From Brachypodius melanocephalos (taxonomy: Eukaryota; Chordata; Aves; Passeriformes; Pycnonotidae), in contig VZSR01002395.1 of NCBI GenBank assembly GCA_013398615.1, positions 3,176,069 through 3,240,068 of the forward strand: DNA of 64,000 nt. Direction: 5' to 3'. The position numbers and the translations under genes are program-made. Numbering within the stretch: the stretch's first letter is position 1; every line of letters begins with the position of its first letter. This document shows positions 26,001 to 35,656 of the stretch, one piece after another. Below the pieces are notes generated by a model. That model saw only the letters and a list, made by a program, of their open reading frames with translations. It did not search any database and was not told where the DNA came from.

Positions 26001-29000
26001 TGCAGGGAAGGCTTAAGCAGAGCTTGCTTTGGAAGAGCTTTGTTCACAGGTAGAAGTTTTTATTTCATGGCATTGTGTTTCCTTCCCATCAACAAGGACA
26101 TTACCAAGATCTTCAGAGGACCACTGGTCTTGGGTTTGATCCTTTTAGGATGTGACTCCTCTGTACAGACCAAATTCCAAGCAGGCTCAAAAATCAGAAG
26201 AAAAAAAATTAATGAACAATTTAATTGTAAGCTTTGTTTCCCTCTGAAAACCAAGCCAATAAAAAAAAATCACCTGAAGATTGAGAAAGCTTCTTAATTG
26301 TTGAGATGTTGAGCAACTAAAGTTTCACAAGATTGACAAAGTACCTCTTCTAAAGGATCTTCTTGTCTCTTTTTCAAGCCACTCTTGCACACATTACAGA
26401 TAAGTGACATTTGAAGTGTGTAGAACAGAGGATCATTCATATGATGCTGGGGCTGCAGCTTGGGATCCAAAAAAAACCCCAGATTTGTTATTTCTTGGTA
26501 AGACAACTTCCCATTCAAGAGGTTAAAGCAACACAGGCAGAAGAACTGCATTACTGTCAGTCACCTGGATTTAAAGGCTCCCTCTCCAAAAACACTGAAG
26601 GTGTTATCAGAAGCAAAGCAATATCAAAGCCAATCTAGTGAAGGGCTACTGTAAAGAGGGGAGGAGTTCCATATTGCTACAGTAAAACACACATTAATCC
26701 TTTTTAATGAACCCCTATTCTTACTTATGCTAATTTATTTGACCACTCAGCAAGTACAGGCAAGTTATGACTAGACTCAGCTGATCTGTTTAAAGAATTC
26801 ACAGGCCATAGGTAACTGCACTGCAGCTGGGCAAGTATTCAACTTAAAAAAGGCAGTTCTGGAGGGACATGGAACCCAATCAGCCTCTTCACTAGCAGGA
26901 AGGAACACCAGCATTCTCTACATTATGCTACCATGTCCACAGGCTCTTCCAAGAAACTGCTGAGCCTTCATCCAACCCACAGGCTCCAAAACATGACAGC
27001 CCCTAGAATTACCAGAATCCACCTAGACAAAACAGCTTTTTGATCTCTCTCTCAGAAACACATCCCAGATACTCAATTCAAGCAGCTTAATCCACAAGAA
27101 GCCTTGTTGAAACACTGAACACTCATTGCTGTGAGTCATACAGCAAAGGCTAAATCCTTCCAAATTGCTCCCTGTTGGAGAGCTCTCTCCTCCTCCATCT
27201 CTCTGTAGGCACACACACAATTTGTGCATCACCAGGAATGATCAAGAATAACCCCTCCACTGGAAGATAACAGCTCCTTTCTAAGATCAGCATTACCAAC
27301 AAGACTTACTCACACCAACCAGATATGCCACACAGCTTGTTTGCACATCAGCCTCCAGAGACACTTACAGTCCTTCCCTAATTTCTGGGCAAACAAGAAC
27401 AGACTCCAAACCCACCATTTTACTGCTATGAATAGACTATCTGAACATTTTAGAGGTATTCATGTGCACACTTTTGATCCACATCTTCTCCAGCCTTTTA
27501 AGATCTGTCCATGCAGTTTCTGTTATGCTCATTCCAGGTGACTCGTACAGCCAGATACCAATATCCCATTAGGCAAAACAGTTTTATATTTCTCTATGTA
27601 TCTCCTGCTGAAAACATATAAGACTAATCTTATTAAGGAAGCCTGGCTTTTGACAGGGGATTATTGCCACCTAGATCATCTGCTGGCTCTAAGCCAGGCC
27701 CAAATTAGTTGTTTAATTACACCACTGGAGCTAATTAAAGGAAGAGAAATGATGTATAAGACTGAAGTTCAGCCACTCTGTCAAAGTGAAATTTTAGGCT
27801 GAATTACAAGATAGAAACAAATCAAGGCATAGAAGAAATCTTCTGGCAATCTCCAAGTTACAAGTATTTCCACACTTCTATAAAACTGGGCATACCTGAG
27901 TAAAAACTCTTTGATCTTAGAACCCAAACAATGAGACAAGTCTTCAGAAACATTGAAGAGTCAAAAAACAAAAAACAAAAAAACAACAAACAACTCAACT
28001 CTGCAAATGGAAGAGTAAGACCTACTGTAGCTCTAAAGCCAAAATTGTTCCTCTAAACAATTTCAGATCAGCCAATGGATTTGAGTTTTAATAAAGAAAG
28101 GATTAAGGGCCCAAAAGTTTCTGTAGGAAGTTCACACACTTCTGGTCAACTCTTACTGTAGAAAACAGAATGTGTTTGCTATAATCAGAGAGGATCAATC
28201 ACATTAATGGTTAATGGCTATAACTACCACAAACATGCTACAATATTTACTTCCATACATTCTTGGCCTGACTAGAATCCCTTGACTGCAAGGAAGAGTC
28301 ATTTTGTCTAAAATTCTTTGCAACAGCCAGCATTAAGTTGTTACAATACAAAAAAAGCTGTTGCCAGACAGCAGATTATTAGCCTCACACTGCCTTTGTG
28401 CACATCGGCACTAATGCCTCAGAAAGAGCTATTCAGGAGAGAATGGCCAGGACAAAAGAAAGAGAAAAAACATCTATGCCTGCTTCTTCTGAGAAATTCT
28501 CCCACCTCAGCCATGAAAGTCCTACCTAGTTAGGCACCCTGGACTACCTGAAGAGGCCACTGTCTGCAAGTCATGAACACTTCATAAATCTTCAACCTTT
28601 GGGTCACAGAGCTGCTGATTTAACTCTCCTGTACAGAGGAATTCCTGACCAGAGGGATGCACCTTTCTCCCATGCCTCAAGGCATCAGATTCATGCCTCC
28701 TACCTCCCTGTGTTATTCCTGTTTTACACCAACACCGAGATGAGCAAAGTGACATCTCTGCTCAATTGGCAGCAGCCTTGGCAGGTAAGATGCACTCAAG
28801 TCTTGACTAACCAGGATTCCTCCCTGCTGTCCTTCACTGCAGTTTGTATGGGATTAAAACCACACTGTTCCAAGCCAACCCACCAGGAACATGGGCTCTC
28901 CCAAGAGATCTACCCCAAGATGTTTGCTACAGTACCTCACCTGCAGCGAGGTTTTGCCACATCTCAGAGGTGGTAAAATCAACAGGCCTGTAAAGACACA

Positions 29001-30412
29001 CACACACACACACCCATCAAGTCCTAATTATCACTGCTCTATTTATTAGTTACCCTTCATTCATTACAGTTAAGGAATTTCCACACACTCAAAGGTTAAA
29101 GTGGTAGAACTCTACTCCCAAGCCCAGCATCACTGGATTCCAGTAGACACCAACTCCCTGCAATTTTCTAATACAGTCTCATTTAATCCAATTAAAATTA
29201 CTGTGCCACCAACATCTTGAAATCCCAGCTCTCCAAGCAGTTCATGGGATGGCTTTCTCTCCAATGCATTTTATTTTCAATAAGAAATCTGACTTGCCCT
29301 AAACTTAAACTTGCTCCAACTTCCATCTCAGTTGAAGGAAGTACTCTTGAAACAGTGATGATATCCAGAAGCATATCAGTGAGAATGACCTCCTTGAGTC
29401 ACTGGCACCAGGGTTTTGCATCTTGTACTCACATCATGATGAACTACTTTAGCTTTCTGCTTAATCTATCTCACAAAGAGAAAGAAAACAAGCTGCAGTT
29501 TCATCTCTAACCTCCTTATCACTGGGCTGGAGTGTGGTACAGCATAAACCAGGAATTATAGAGGGTCACAGAGTCCACAGGCAAAATCACTCATAGTGCC
29601 ACACAACTGTCCCTGCAACCCAAGGGACAGGGCATGGCATGGCATGGCAGCTTTGTGATCCTTCCACAAAGGTAACATAACTTTAAAGGTGACCACAAAA
29701 CAAATGAACACAGACACAGCTGTTTATTATTCAGCTTTCTGGTAGTCAAGATTGACTCTGAGTAAAAGGGAGCTGTCCTGACATGAACAGAATCCCAGAG
29801 CAGCAGAGAATCATTCTCCGTGGCATCCTACCTCCACCTGTCTGTCAGATGGACACACCACATTAGCTCGGTGTGTTAAAGACTATTTACTTCCATCTTG
29901 AGATGTCACATACTTAAAGGTTGTAAAGGAAGAGACGAAGTTCCAGAAAAAGCATTTACCAGGATTACTCAAAAGTGTTGCCAGGAGGCATTTGCACCAT
30001 TTACAGCATTAATGAATCTCTTCCTCCCGTGACAATTAATCACTGTTTTAGATCCCTGCAAGCACTGCAGTGCACAGCTCCTGAGAGAAAGCTCTGCAGG
30101 ACAGCATCCCAAACAACCCACATCCACTGGAGGGATGCAGCTGGGACACAGGGAGCTCCACCTTCAGCCCTCCCAGAGACAGCAAAACAGAAATGAAGGA
30201 GCAAAGAGGCAGAGCCATGAGTAGAAAGGGCACCCTAAAGGAGATCACATGCCAGAGATGCAACCAGTACTGAGCCACTGAGTCTCACCATTGCTTGAGT
30301 TTTGAAAGGACCTCTCATTCTCAGGTCTCCTCTCTTTTTCTCCATTCTCAGGGGTCTTGCAGGTTGCAGTGGAGCCAGACTGGCGTTTCCTTACACAGTC
30401 ATCACCTGCCAT
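10963..30412 (-). CDS. SOAT1: Sterol O-acyltransferase 1 (ACAT1), complete coding region in 15 exons
   Basis: ER-membrane enzyme of the MBOAT family that joins long-chain acyl-CoA to cholesterol to make cholesteryl esters for storage in droplets. Joining 15 minus-strand exons (listed separately) gives 1,656 nt, 551 residues plus stop, against 550 in human. All junctions are GT-AG and all phases agree. Visible landmarks: hydrophilic N terminus (about 1-130), first membrane helix about 142-164, the FYKDWWN motif at 404-410, Asn422, and the catalytic His461 in VHEY (human His460). Cys529 and Cys547 match the human C-terminal disulfide pair. The start is chosen because the context ACCATGG is ideal and the first exon ends in an SSNG-type stretch like the human one. 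The last four residues (HTKM) differ from mammals. SOAT2 is less likely, because the length, the N-terminal region and the ABL2 neighbour all fit SOAT1. Identification is from remembered family sequence, not from a database search. Confidence 0.97.
11020..11771 (-). other. SOAT1: SOAT1 intron between coding exons 14 and 15
   Basis: 752 bases with a standard GTGAGT donor and TTTTGCAG acceptor on the minus strand. Nothing else recognised. Confidence 0.9.
11772..11917 (-). CDS. SOAT1: SOAT1 coding exon 14 (residues 485-533)
   Basis: 146 nt encoding VFNFTLNDRRKGPFWNVIM, then WTSLFLGQGVIICLYSQEW and YARQYCPTEN. It matches the final membrane helix and lumenal turn of SOAT1, including Cys529 of the disulfide pair. 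The acceptor is TTTTTCAG and the donor GTGAGT. Confidence 0.98.
12649..12784 (-). CDS. SOAT1: SOAT1 coding exon 13 (residues 440-485, catalytic His461)
   Basis: 136 nt encoding FFGKKFRAAAMLSVFTVS, then AAVHEYVLSI with the MBOAT catalytic histidine, then a hydrophobic helix ending CLFSCFG. The acceptor is CTCCCAG and the donor GTAAGT. An open frame runs on past both ends of the exon, but the splice sites and family match define its limits. Confidence 0.98.
13279..13377 (-). CDS. SOAT1: SOAT1 coding exon 12 (residues 407-439, DWWN and Asn422)
   Basis: 99 nt, 33 whole codons, beginning DWWNSTSYANYYRTWN and ending YYYAYRDFLW. It carries the DWWN half of the family signature and Asn422, equivalent to the active-site Asn421 of human. 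Both ends are in phase 0. The acceptor is CTTTCAG and the donor GTGAGT. Confidence 0.98.
13860..13957 (-). CDS. SOAT1: SOAT1 coding exon 11 (residues 374-406)
   Basis: 98 nt encoding VLILFLVFFAFLHCWLN and AFAEMLRFADRMFYK, matching human almost residue for residue. The final FYK opens the FYxDWWN acyl-CoA motif, which is completed by the next exon. The acceptor is TTTCCAG and the donor GTGAGG. Confidence 0.98.
14337..14466 (-). CDS. SOAT1: SOAT1 coding exon 10 (residues 331-374)
   Basis: 130 nt encoding LFYAYYIFVRLCIPQF, then a loop, then LVLCIFNSILP, the end of a conserved membrane segment. It ends one base into a Gly codon. The acceptor is TTCCAG and the donor GTAAGG. Confidence 0.98.
15560..15605 (-). 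CDS. SOAT1: SOAT1 coding exon 9 (residues 315-330, 46 nt)
   Basis: The smallest internal coding exon of the gene. It encodes NPTIRWGYVATKFAQ, matching human NPTVRWGYVAMKFAQ. The acceptor is TTCCTAG and the donor GTGAGT. It is too short to show as an open reading frame of its own and is recognised by protein match and phase. Confidence 0.97.
16267..16348 (-). CDS. SOAT1: SOAT1 coding exon 8 (residues 288-315)
   Basis: 82 nt encoding a linker (TVHIPRISQ) followed by YLYFLFAPTLIYRDNYP, a motif nearly invariant in the SOAT family. It ends two bases into an Arg codon. The acceptor is TCCCAG and the donor GTAATG. Confidence 0.97.
16953..17031 (-). CDS. SOAT1: SOAT1 coding exon 7 (residues 262-288)
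   Basis: 79 nt encoding VRLVMKAHSFIRENVPRVL and a short charged stretch ending KDKS plus one base. It matches the human MKAHSFVRENVPRVL segment. The acceptor is TTCCAG and the donor GTGAGT. Confidence 0.97.
18163..18445 (-). CDS. SOAT1: SOAT1 coding exon 6 (residues 167-261, membrane segments)
   Basis: The largest coding exon (283 nt, 94 complete codons). It contains FGKFP, the conserved HWATGYSKSSH-type loop (here WAQGYSSSSH), GFGPTYV and LPPASRFI, all hallmarks of SOAT1, with several hydrophobic spans. The acceptor is CTTCTAG and the donor GTAAGT. Confidence 0.98.
20127..20234 (-). CDS. SOAT1: SOAT1 coding exon 5 (residues 131-167, first membrane helix)
   Basis: 108 nt encoding ELFEVSHIRTIYHMF and then a strongly hydrophobic run (ALLIVFILSTLLVDF) that forms the first transmembrane helix, ending in DEG plus two bases of an Arg codon. 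The counterpart human segment is nearly identical. The acceptor is CCTTAG and the donor GTAAGA. Confidence 0.97.
20546..20605 (-). CDS. SOAT1: SOAT1 coding exon 4 (residues 111-131)
   Basis: 60-nt exon encoding NSRAPPEHGKIFTARRSLL, matching the well-conserved mammalian RAPPEQGKIF region that leads to the first membrane helix. The acceptor is TTTGCAG and the donor GTGAGT. It lies only 106 bases from exon 3, so the pair is separated by a very small intron. Confidence 0.96.
20712..20860 (-). CDS. SOAT1: SOAT1 coding exon 3 (residues 62-111)
   Basis: 149 nt, starting QLKPAFMKEVDSHFTEF, clearly the counterpart of the human ELKPFFMKEV segment. The later part of the exon (serine-rich, LDSSSPASLF) is divergent. 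This is still the cytosolic N-terminal domain. The acceptor is CTGTCAG and the donor GTAAGT. It ends two bases into a Lys codon that the next exon completes. Confidence 0.96.
21204..21298. repeat. 32-bp tandem repeat, three copies
   Basis: The unit starting CTGGGAGCCAAACCC is repeated at 21,204, 21,236 and 21,268 with no differences until the last few bases of the third copy. It lies in the SOAT1 intron between coding exons 2 and 3. The near-perfect identity suggests recent expansion. Confidence 0.97.
22950..23008 (-). CDS. SOAT1: SOAT1 coding exon 2 (residues 42-61)
   Basis: Short 59-nt exon encoding WVDVDHVITRK followed by MQLIAEAE, which corresponds to the mammalian stretch ending in TAEAE. 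The acceptor is CCTTAG. The donor is GTAAAC, the weakest in the gene at position +5. It enters completing a Gly codon and leaves in phase 0. It is separated from coding exon 1 by a 7.3-kb intron, the largest in the coding part of the gene. Confidence 0.93.
28996..29013. repeat. (AC)9 microsatellite
   Basis: Uninterrupted AC dinucleotide run in SOAT1 intron sequence. Confidence 0.97.
29632..29650. repeat. GGCAT pentamer repeat
   Basis: About four consecutive GGCAT units within the large SOAT1 intron. Confidence 0.9.
30289..30412 (-). CDS. SOAT1: SOAT1 coding exon 1 (start codon, residues 1-42)
   Basis: Begins MAGDDCVRKR and ends SSN plus the first base of a Gly codon. The donor is GTGAGA. 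It is rich in charged and polar residues, as expected for the cytosolic N terminus that helps SOAT1 oligomerise. The ATG sits in ACCATGG, 6 to 10 bases after two possible acceptors, so this exon carries only a few bases of leader and the rest of the 5' UTR must come from an upstream exon. Sequence similarity to mammals is weak here, and the assignment rests on phase and on the join to the next exon. Confidence 0.88.
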
Positions 30413-32712
30413 GGTTACCTAGCTAGATCAGAAAAGGAGAGAAATAATTAATGACAAAAATCTCATTTACTCTTCAATAATATATTTACATAGCCGTTTT
30501 TAATATTGAAGTTAGACTTTCTTCCCTTCATTATGAATTCAGAGCAAGGATAGAGGAAATTCAGCACACACTTGAATTGGTCATTTACTGTTGATCACAC
30601 TTCCCTTACTACAAGCAGTACAGGAACAAAGTAACCAAGTAAGTTCCCCTACCACAACCAAAACATCTCCCCACACCACCCTCTTTTCCCTACAGACATT
30701 ATAACTACTTAAAATAACTTAAGCTTTTGCAAAATCGTTAAAATTACAAAAAGCTCTTGCAATTTTTTCTGACAGCCAGGTGGACATCGAGACTTGTCTC
30801 CTGTGAGATGTGGCAGGTTTAATTTGTGGAATCATCAGCAATATTTGACCTGAGCCCAGCCCCTTCCTTGTCAAGTTCTCAGCTGTTGCTTCCTCAATGG
30901 ATCCTTGCGTTCTGCTTGGCCAGACAATGCTTGCCTTGCAAACCAAGGAAAAACAGGAAGAGAATCAGGTTTGATCTACACCAGTGCCAATGACAAAGGT
31001 CACTGCTGGGGACAGAGCTGCCAGCAGGGAGCACCTGGAGCACCACATGCAGGATGAAAACAAAATTCTCAGCTAATGAGAAGTGGACAAGGACACTCTA
31101 ATTTGATCACAAACACTATCCCAGAACACTTTCCACAAAACTCAGCTCAAGAATCTCTTAGCTACAACCAGGGACATATTGCAGATTTTTTCCAGAAAAC
31201 CTCACAGGCATGTATATAACCACATTTTCAAGCTTGATATATTTTTTCATCTTGGCACAAACTCTGCAGCAGATGTGTTTAGCTGCTAGTGAACAGCATA
31301 CGTGCACCAGCACAGATGAGCTGTTACAGACAGGCCAGAAAAACTCAGGAACTGGTGAAAAAAACTAATTAAGGATGGATTTCCTAAGAATAAGAAGGCT
31401 GGCACATTTGCAAAAGGGAAATAAAACTATGACCAGAGGTTTTCAGAACTCAACTTCCTGTGTTTGTCCCTTTAGCAGGAGAGTCTCTTTCAGGCTACAC
31501 GGCATACAGGGGAGAAACACCAGCCACCACCAAACAACAAATCAATAACTGGGTGAGTTTTCCAGGTCAAACAGAGGACCAAAGTTTAATTCTTGTCTCA
31601 GGACACTTTTCACCTCCTTGGAGAGGTTGGGAAGGCACTCCTTCCTCACGGATGTGAAGTGGTTACAGTATCTCAAGGAAAGGTTAAGAGAAAGGAGTTA
31701 AACATAACCAGTCTTGGGGTGGGGAAGGAAAAGTCACCTGTGGCATGAAACAAAAATTAAACACCTTAAAGAGTTAATAATTCAGATATACTAAGTTATC
31801 CCAGCATAGCTTTTTTCACACAGAAACACGAAGTCTGCTAGGCGAAATATTTTCCTAGTCTGGTTCCCATATGAACTGAGGCACAGCACTACAGTACCTA
31901 AGCAATCATCAGCACACCAGAGCCTAAAGAGGGCATCAGCCCTTCCCTTCCATCTCTGCCAGAACCAAAACATTAATGACACGATATCAGGATAACTCCG
32001 AGATGTTCACCACCCGCCTCACAAGAGGAAATCGCTCCTCGCAATTAGTAAACAGTCACTCCTTTCACCCCACTCTGAGGACATCCACAACTGCAGATGA
32101 AGTTTGTAGAGCTACAAACCCATCAACAGATTTCCTACCAGAAACTCCCTGATTTCACTGGTACCTGATTTACGGTACTCGTAAAGGGCTCAGAGGTCTT
32201 GAGCTTCTTCGTCTTCCCTTTCGACAGTGCTAATTAATTAGAATACGTCTTGGGAGAAAAGCAACACTTTACAAGAACTTCATCTTTGCATTTCAAAAGG
32301 CTCGGTGAGGAACAGCTAAGAATCATGGAATGGTTTAGGCTGGAAGGCACCTTAAAGATCATCTAATTCCAATTCCGTGCCTCCAACACTAATCACACTA
32401 GAGAACAATCTTATCCCAAAGACTTTCAGCTCTCTGAAGTTTTCCCTCGACTCTTGGCTCTCCGGCATAGCACCAACTCGCTGACCCGGACCCTCGGTAC
32501 CTGCAGAGCGAACCAGACAGGCACCAAAACAAAGTTAAGGTCACTCCACAAACCAAAGTTAAGGTCATCCCACAGCTCATCCGCAACGCGCACAACACTC
32601 GGCAGGAAAAGGTTTTTTTATCAGAAGCCTGAGGATATCGCTGCCGAGGCTCCGAGCCAGCCCCTGCCCCGCTACCTCCCCGCACACCCCCGCCGAGCCC
32701 CAGCCCCGAGCG
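30413..32712 (-). other. SOAT1: SOAT1 5' intron and likely upstream leader region
   Basis: The start-codon exon has only a few bases of leader after its acceptor (CTAG|CTAG, two tandem AGs ending at 30,423 and 30,419), so a noncoding first exon must lie upstream on the minus strand, toward the GC-rich region at 32.5-33.1 kb. A minus-strand CAG|GTACCG near 32,500 and GAG|GTAGCG near 32,675 are possible donors, but neither is convincing. No coding exon is seen. Confidence 0.55.
32322..32395 (-). mobile_element. CR1 LINE 3'-end fragment
   Basis: Contains AATCATGGAATGGTTTAGGC and CCTTAAAGATCATCTAATTC, diagnostic of the antisense CR1 3' terminus. Short, and placed just outside the SOAT1 promoter candidate. 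Confidence 0.88.
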
Positions 32713-33090
32713 NNNNNNNNNNNNNNNNNNNNNNNNNNNNNNNNNNNNNNNNNNNNNNNNNNNNNNNNNNNNNNNNNNNNNNNNNNNNNNNNNNNNNNNN
32801 NNNNNNNNNNNNNNNNNNNNNNNNNNNNNNNNNNNNNNNNNNNNNNNNNNNNNNNNNNNNNNNNNNNNNNNNNNNNNNNNNNNNNNNNNNNNNNNNNNNN
32901 NNNNNNNNNNNNNNNNNNNNNNNNNNNNNNNNNNNNNNNNNNNNNNNNNNNNNNNNNNNNNNNNNNNNNNNNNNNNNNNNNNNNNNNNNNNNNNNNNNCC
33001 CCCCCCCCCCCGCCACACCCCCTCAGAGCATCGCCGCCTTCTCCCGGCGCTCCCGAGGCGGGATGTCAAGTGAGGGACGAGAGGCGCCAA
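32580..33090 (-). promoter_or_regulatory. SOAT1: CpG-rich promoter candidate of SOAT1, interrupted by a gap
   Basis: Base composition jumps to very high GC on both sides of the run of N, with clustered CpG (for example around 32,580-32,605 and 33,026-33,062). It lies upstream of the SOAT1 start exon in the right orientation for its promoter, and no other gene start fits. The transcription start itself cannot be placed. Confidence 0.6.
32713..32998. other. Assembly gap (286 N)
   Basis: Run of undetermined bases inside the GC-rich block, followed directly by a run of C. Gaps of this kind are common in bird CpG islands because of poor sequencing coverage. The probable SOAT1 first exon may be hidden here. 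Confidence 0.99.
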
Positions 33091-34330
33091 AAATGTGGTG
33101 GCCCTCCGTTAAGGGTGAGGGAACACCCAAGGTTGGTAAATGCTCGGAAGTCAGAGGGGCCACGAGCAAAGTTTTATCAGTAAGCTACACGCTTAGCATG
33201 GAAATGGGTATGCTGGTCCCTGACCTACTGTAAGAACAGTGGGTTCTGGATAAAGCAGGGAGTTTTGGATAAAGGAGTAGGGGAAAAGGGAAGAGAGAGA
33301 GAGAAAGAGATTAATTAAAAAGAGAGTGAGAGAAAGAGAGAAACAGAGAAAGAAAGAGAGGAAAAAAGAAAGAAAAAGAGATCACCGGTTGTGGTTCTGA
33401 CCTCAATCCAGCTGAGGGAATGTCGGTCTTGGTTCTAGGGTGTCGATCCCAGCTGTGGCCACCCAGTCCAGGGTCCAGGTGCGCTCAGTCACCCACATGG
33501 GCATGGCTTGTCCTCGCCCTGAGGGCCCCCCCTCCACTCCCCACACCCCAGGCGCAAGAAAAACTTATTTAAAGGAACTGGGAGAACACCGAAGTCAAGG
33601 CCAGGAGGCCCCAGTGGAGTTATCTGTCTTTGTCCTTCAGTGGGAACACACGGGTTGCTCAACAACGGGCTCAGCACAAATGTGTGTCCTACCCCCCGAG
33701 GATATTCCAAATGGTAGTCAGGGTAGGTATTTTTACAGAGAAGTAGAAATGGAGTGTCCCCCAATTTGAGTAATCCCCCAAGAAGTGGTGTTTTGTCTCC
33801 CTCACATATGTTACTGTGGGGAGTGGGAGCTCAGCTCACCAGTTTGGGGGAGCTGAGAAATGGCCCCGGCTGGAGACCTCTCTTTTTAGTCCCAGCTGTG
33901 CTCCACAGTGACAAAAACTGGGACAAAGGCTGCTCCAGAGGGCCGAAAATGGGACAAAGGCTGGGGTTTGTACCTTGCTTTCTCTCTCTCCTCAGACACA
34001 CAGGCTCGTGAGAGGGTGGGTGAGTCACAGAACACGTCAGCAGCAAACAAACTCTAGTAACCTCCTGTGAGCTGCATTTCACACTGCAAATGGGAGAGCT
34101 TTCCCAAAGCCAGAAGAACTTATCCAGCAATCTCTTACTGGCAAGTGCATATCTCTCCTCCTCATGACATCAAGGCTGTGCTATGCACGATATGTCCCCA
34201 GGTGCACCTTGAAAGGTCACCCCAAACCAAGGTACAAAGTTACAATGGGGTAATAAAACATTTCTGTCACTTTTCACCGATCAGACCTGTTACTAAAATT
34301 TATTTTGACCAACACACCCCCCCAGACACA
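33090..34330. mobile_element. LTR-like repeat block, family not determined
   Basis: Sequence character changes sharply at about 33,090 from a CpG island to a block beginning TGTGGTGGCC, followed by a purine tract, a TATA-like TTATTTAAAG near 33,565, short internal duplications (GGGACAAAGGCTG twice near 33,918 and 33,950), and an AATAAA near 34,252. This resembles a solo LTR of an endogenous retrovirus, but I cannot identify clean ends, a target-site duplication or any viral gene. It could also be unique DNA rich in simple sequence. Confidence 0.33.
33291..33381. repeat. GA-rich purine tract
   Basis: About 90 bases almost entirely A and G (GAGAGAGAAAGAGA-type), broken by one short TTAATTAA stretch. 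It is part of the LTR-like block next to the SOAT1 promoter and could adopt a triplex form. Confidence 0.9.
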
Positions 34331-35582
34331 TTTAAACTGTAGCTGCTGAAACTTTCAGAAGTTGTTTTAAATATCTTTGGGGACTCTTGAGCAGAGCCAC
34401 TGAGCGAAAGAGTCCAAAACTGATTTATGTTGTGGTGTACACACTATTGTCCCATCACTCATCGTTCATGCTACTTCATAAGAAAACTTGTAAAAATGAA
34501 AAGAAAAAACTAAAAGCCTTATCATCACTGAAATGCAATGAGTGAGAGCAGCAGGAATTTTCACATAAACTCGTCCCTGTACTTAGAAGTTGCCTTTAAC
34601 ACAATGCTGCTCAGCGATACTTTCAGGTCAGGTTTTATTTGATCTGTGGTGCCCTCATGGCAAATATGCTGTGCCAGCTATTTACAATGAAGTGGTGGGG
34701 CCAGCGTCAGCTGGGTGAGAAAGTGTAAACAAAATAAAAATCAAAACCCAACAAAATACTCAGTGCACAATGTACAAGAATATCCCAAGGTTCAACAACT
34801 TCTTTTTGAAACTGTTTCATCCAATTAGTAAAAGCCTGACTCTGAGTGGTAGGAAAATGAGATTCCTTTAACAGAAAGAGAAGTGCAGCTAACCTTCAGA
34901 ACAAGTTTGCTTTCCTTATTTCGCCCTAAAGAGGCTGTACAGAGGTGCCACCAGATTTTATTGGCAGCTCTTGACAAATCTCTCAGGTCAAAGCAGAGCA
35001 GTGTGACGAGCACTGAGCTCCCTCCCTGGTCTCTGGGTTTTTCCCTGGCAGAGCTTTTTCACAACTTTCCTTCCCTTCTCTTTAGAGGCTGTTTACCTGC
35101 AGCTCACCGAGAAACAACGTGGCTGCTCTCAATACCTTCCTTCCCATTATTTACAAGCAGCTGGGAGAAGGCACTGCCACCTCTGCTTCCTGCCACTCAC
35201 GCCCATCATCTGCTATTGTCTTTCCTGCTCTAAATTACCGCATTGTTTCATCAGCGGCATCGTTTACCCCGCTTGTCACCACGGTGCTTGTAATCCTGAT
35301 TTTCTGGAGTGTTGTACACTGATCCTCCAGTTGCATTGCTCAATGATTGCCCAACCACAGCTGTTCCTGAGCACTCCCGCCTGAATCACCGCGTGGTCGT
35401 TCCCATTGTTGATGTGGGAACCTTGGCCCTGATCCTCCAATTTCTTGCCTCAGCTCCACCGGCTTTCACCTTCCCAGCATCAGGCAGCAACTCGACTTTA
35501 GCAGCACTGCTTGTTTCCCTCCTTTCTCTTTCCTTCTTTCTTTCTTTAAACAATGCTCTCAGGCACAAGGTGTGATTTTTGG

Positions 35583-35656
35583 GGAACTCCTGTGCAGGGC
35601 CAGGAGTTTGACCTGATGATGCTTGAGGGTCCCTTCTAACTCAGGATATTCTGTTT
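35583..35656 (+). mobile_element. Short CR1 LINE 3' fragment
   Basis: Reads TGTGCAGGGCCAGGAGTTTG followed by GGGTCCCTTCTAACTCAGGA and TATTCTG, the sense-strand CR1 3' tail. Only the terminal part remains. Confidence 0.82.

Larger units (their letters stand above)
23009..30288 (-). other. SOAT1: SOAT1 intron between coding exons 1 and 2 (7.3 kb)
   Basis: Largest coding-region intron. It contains an (AC)9 microsatellite at 28,996-29,013 and a short GGCAT pentamer array near 29,632-29,650. Reading frames inside it are short and match nothing known to me. Confidence 0.85.

Noticed and set aside
32398..33233. Open frames of 230 and 259 codons spanning the run of N
   Set aside because: Most of each frame is undetermined sequence, so its openness is an artefact of the gap.
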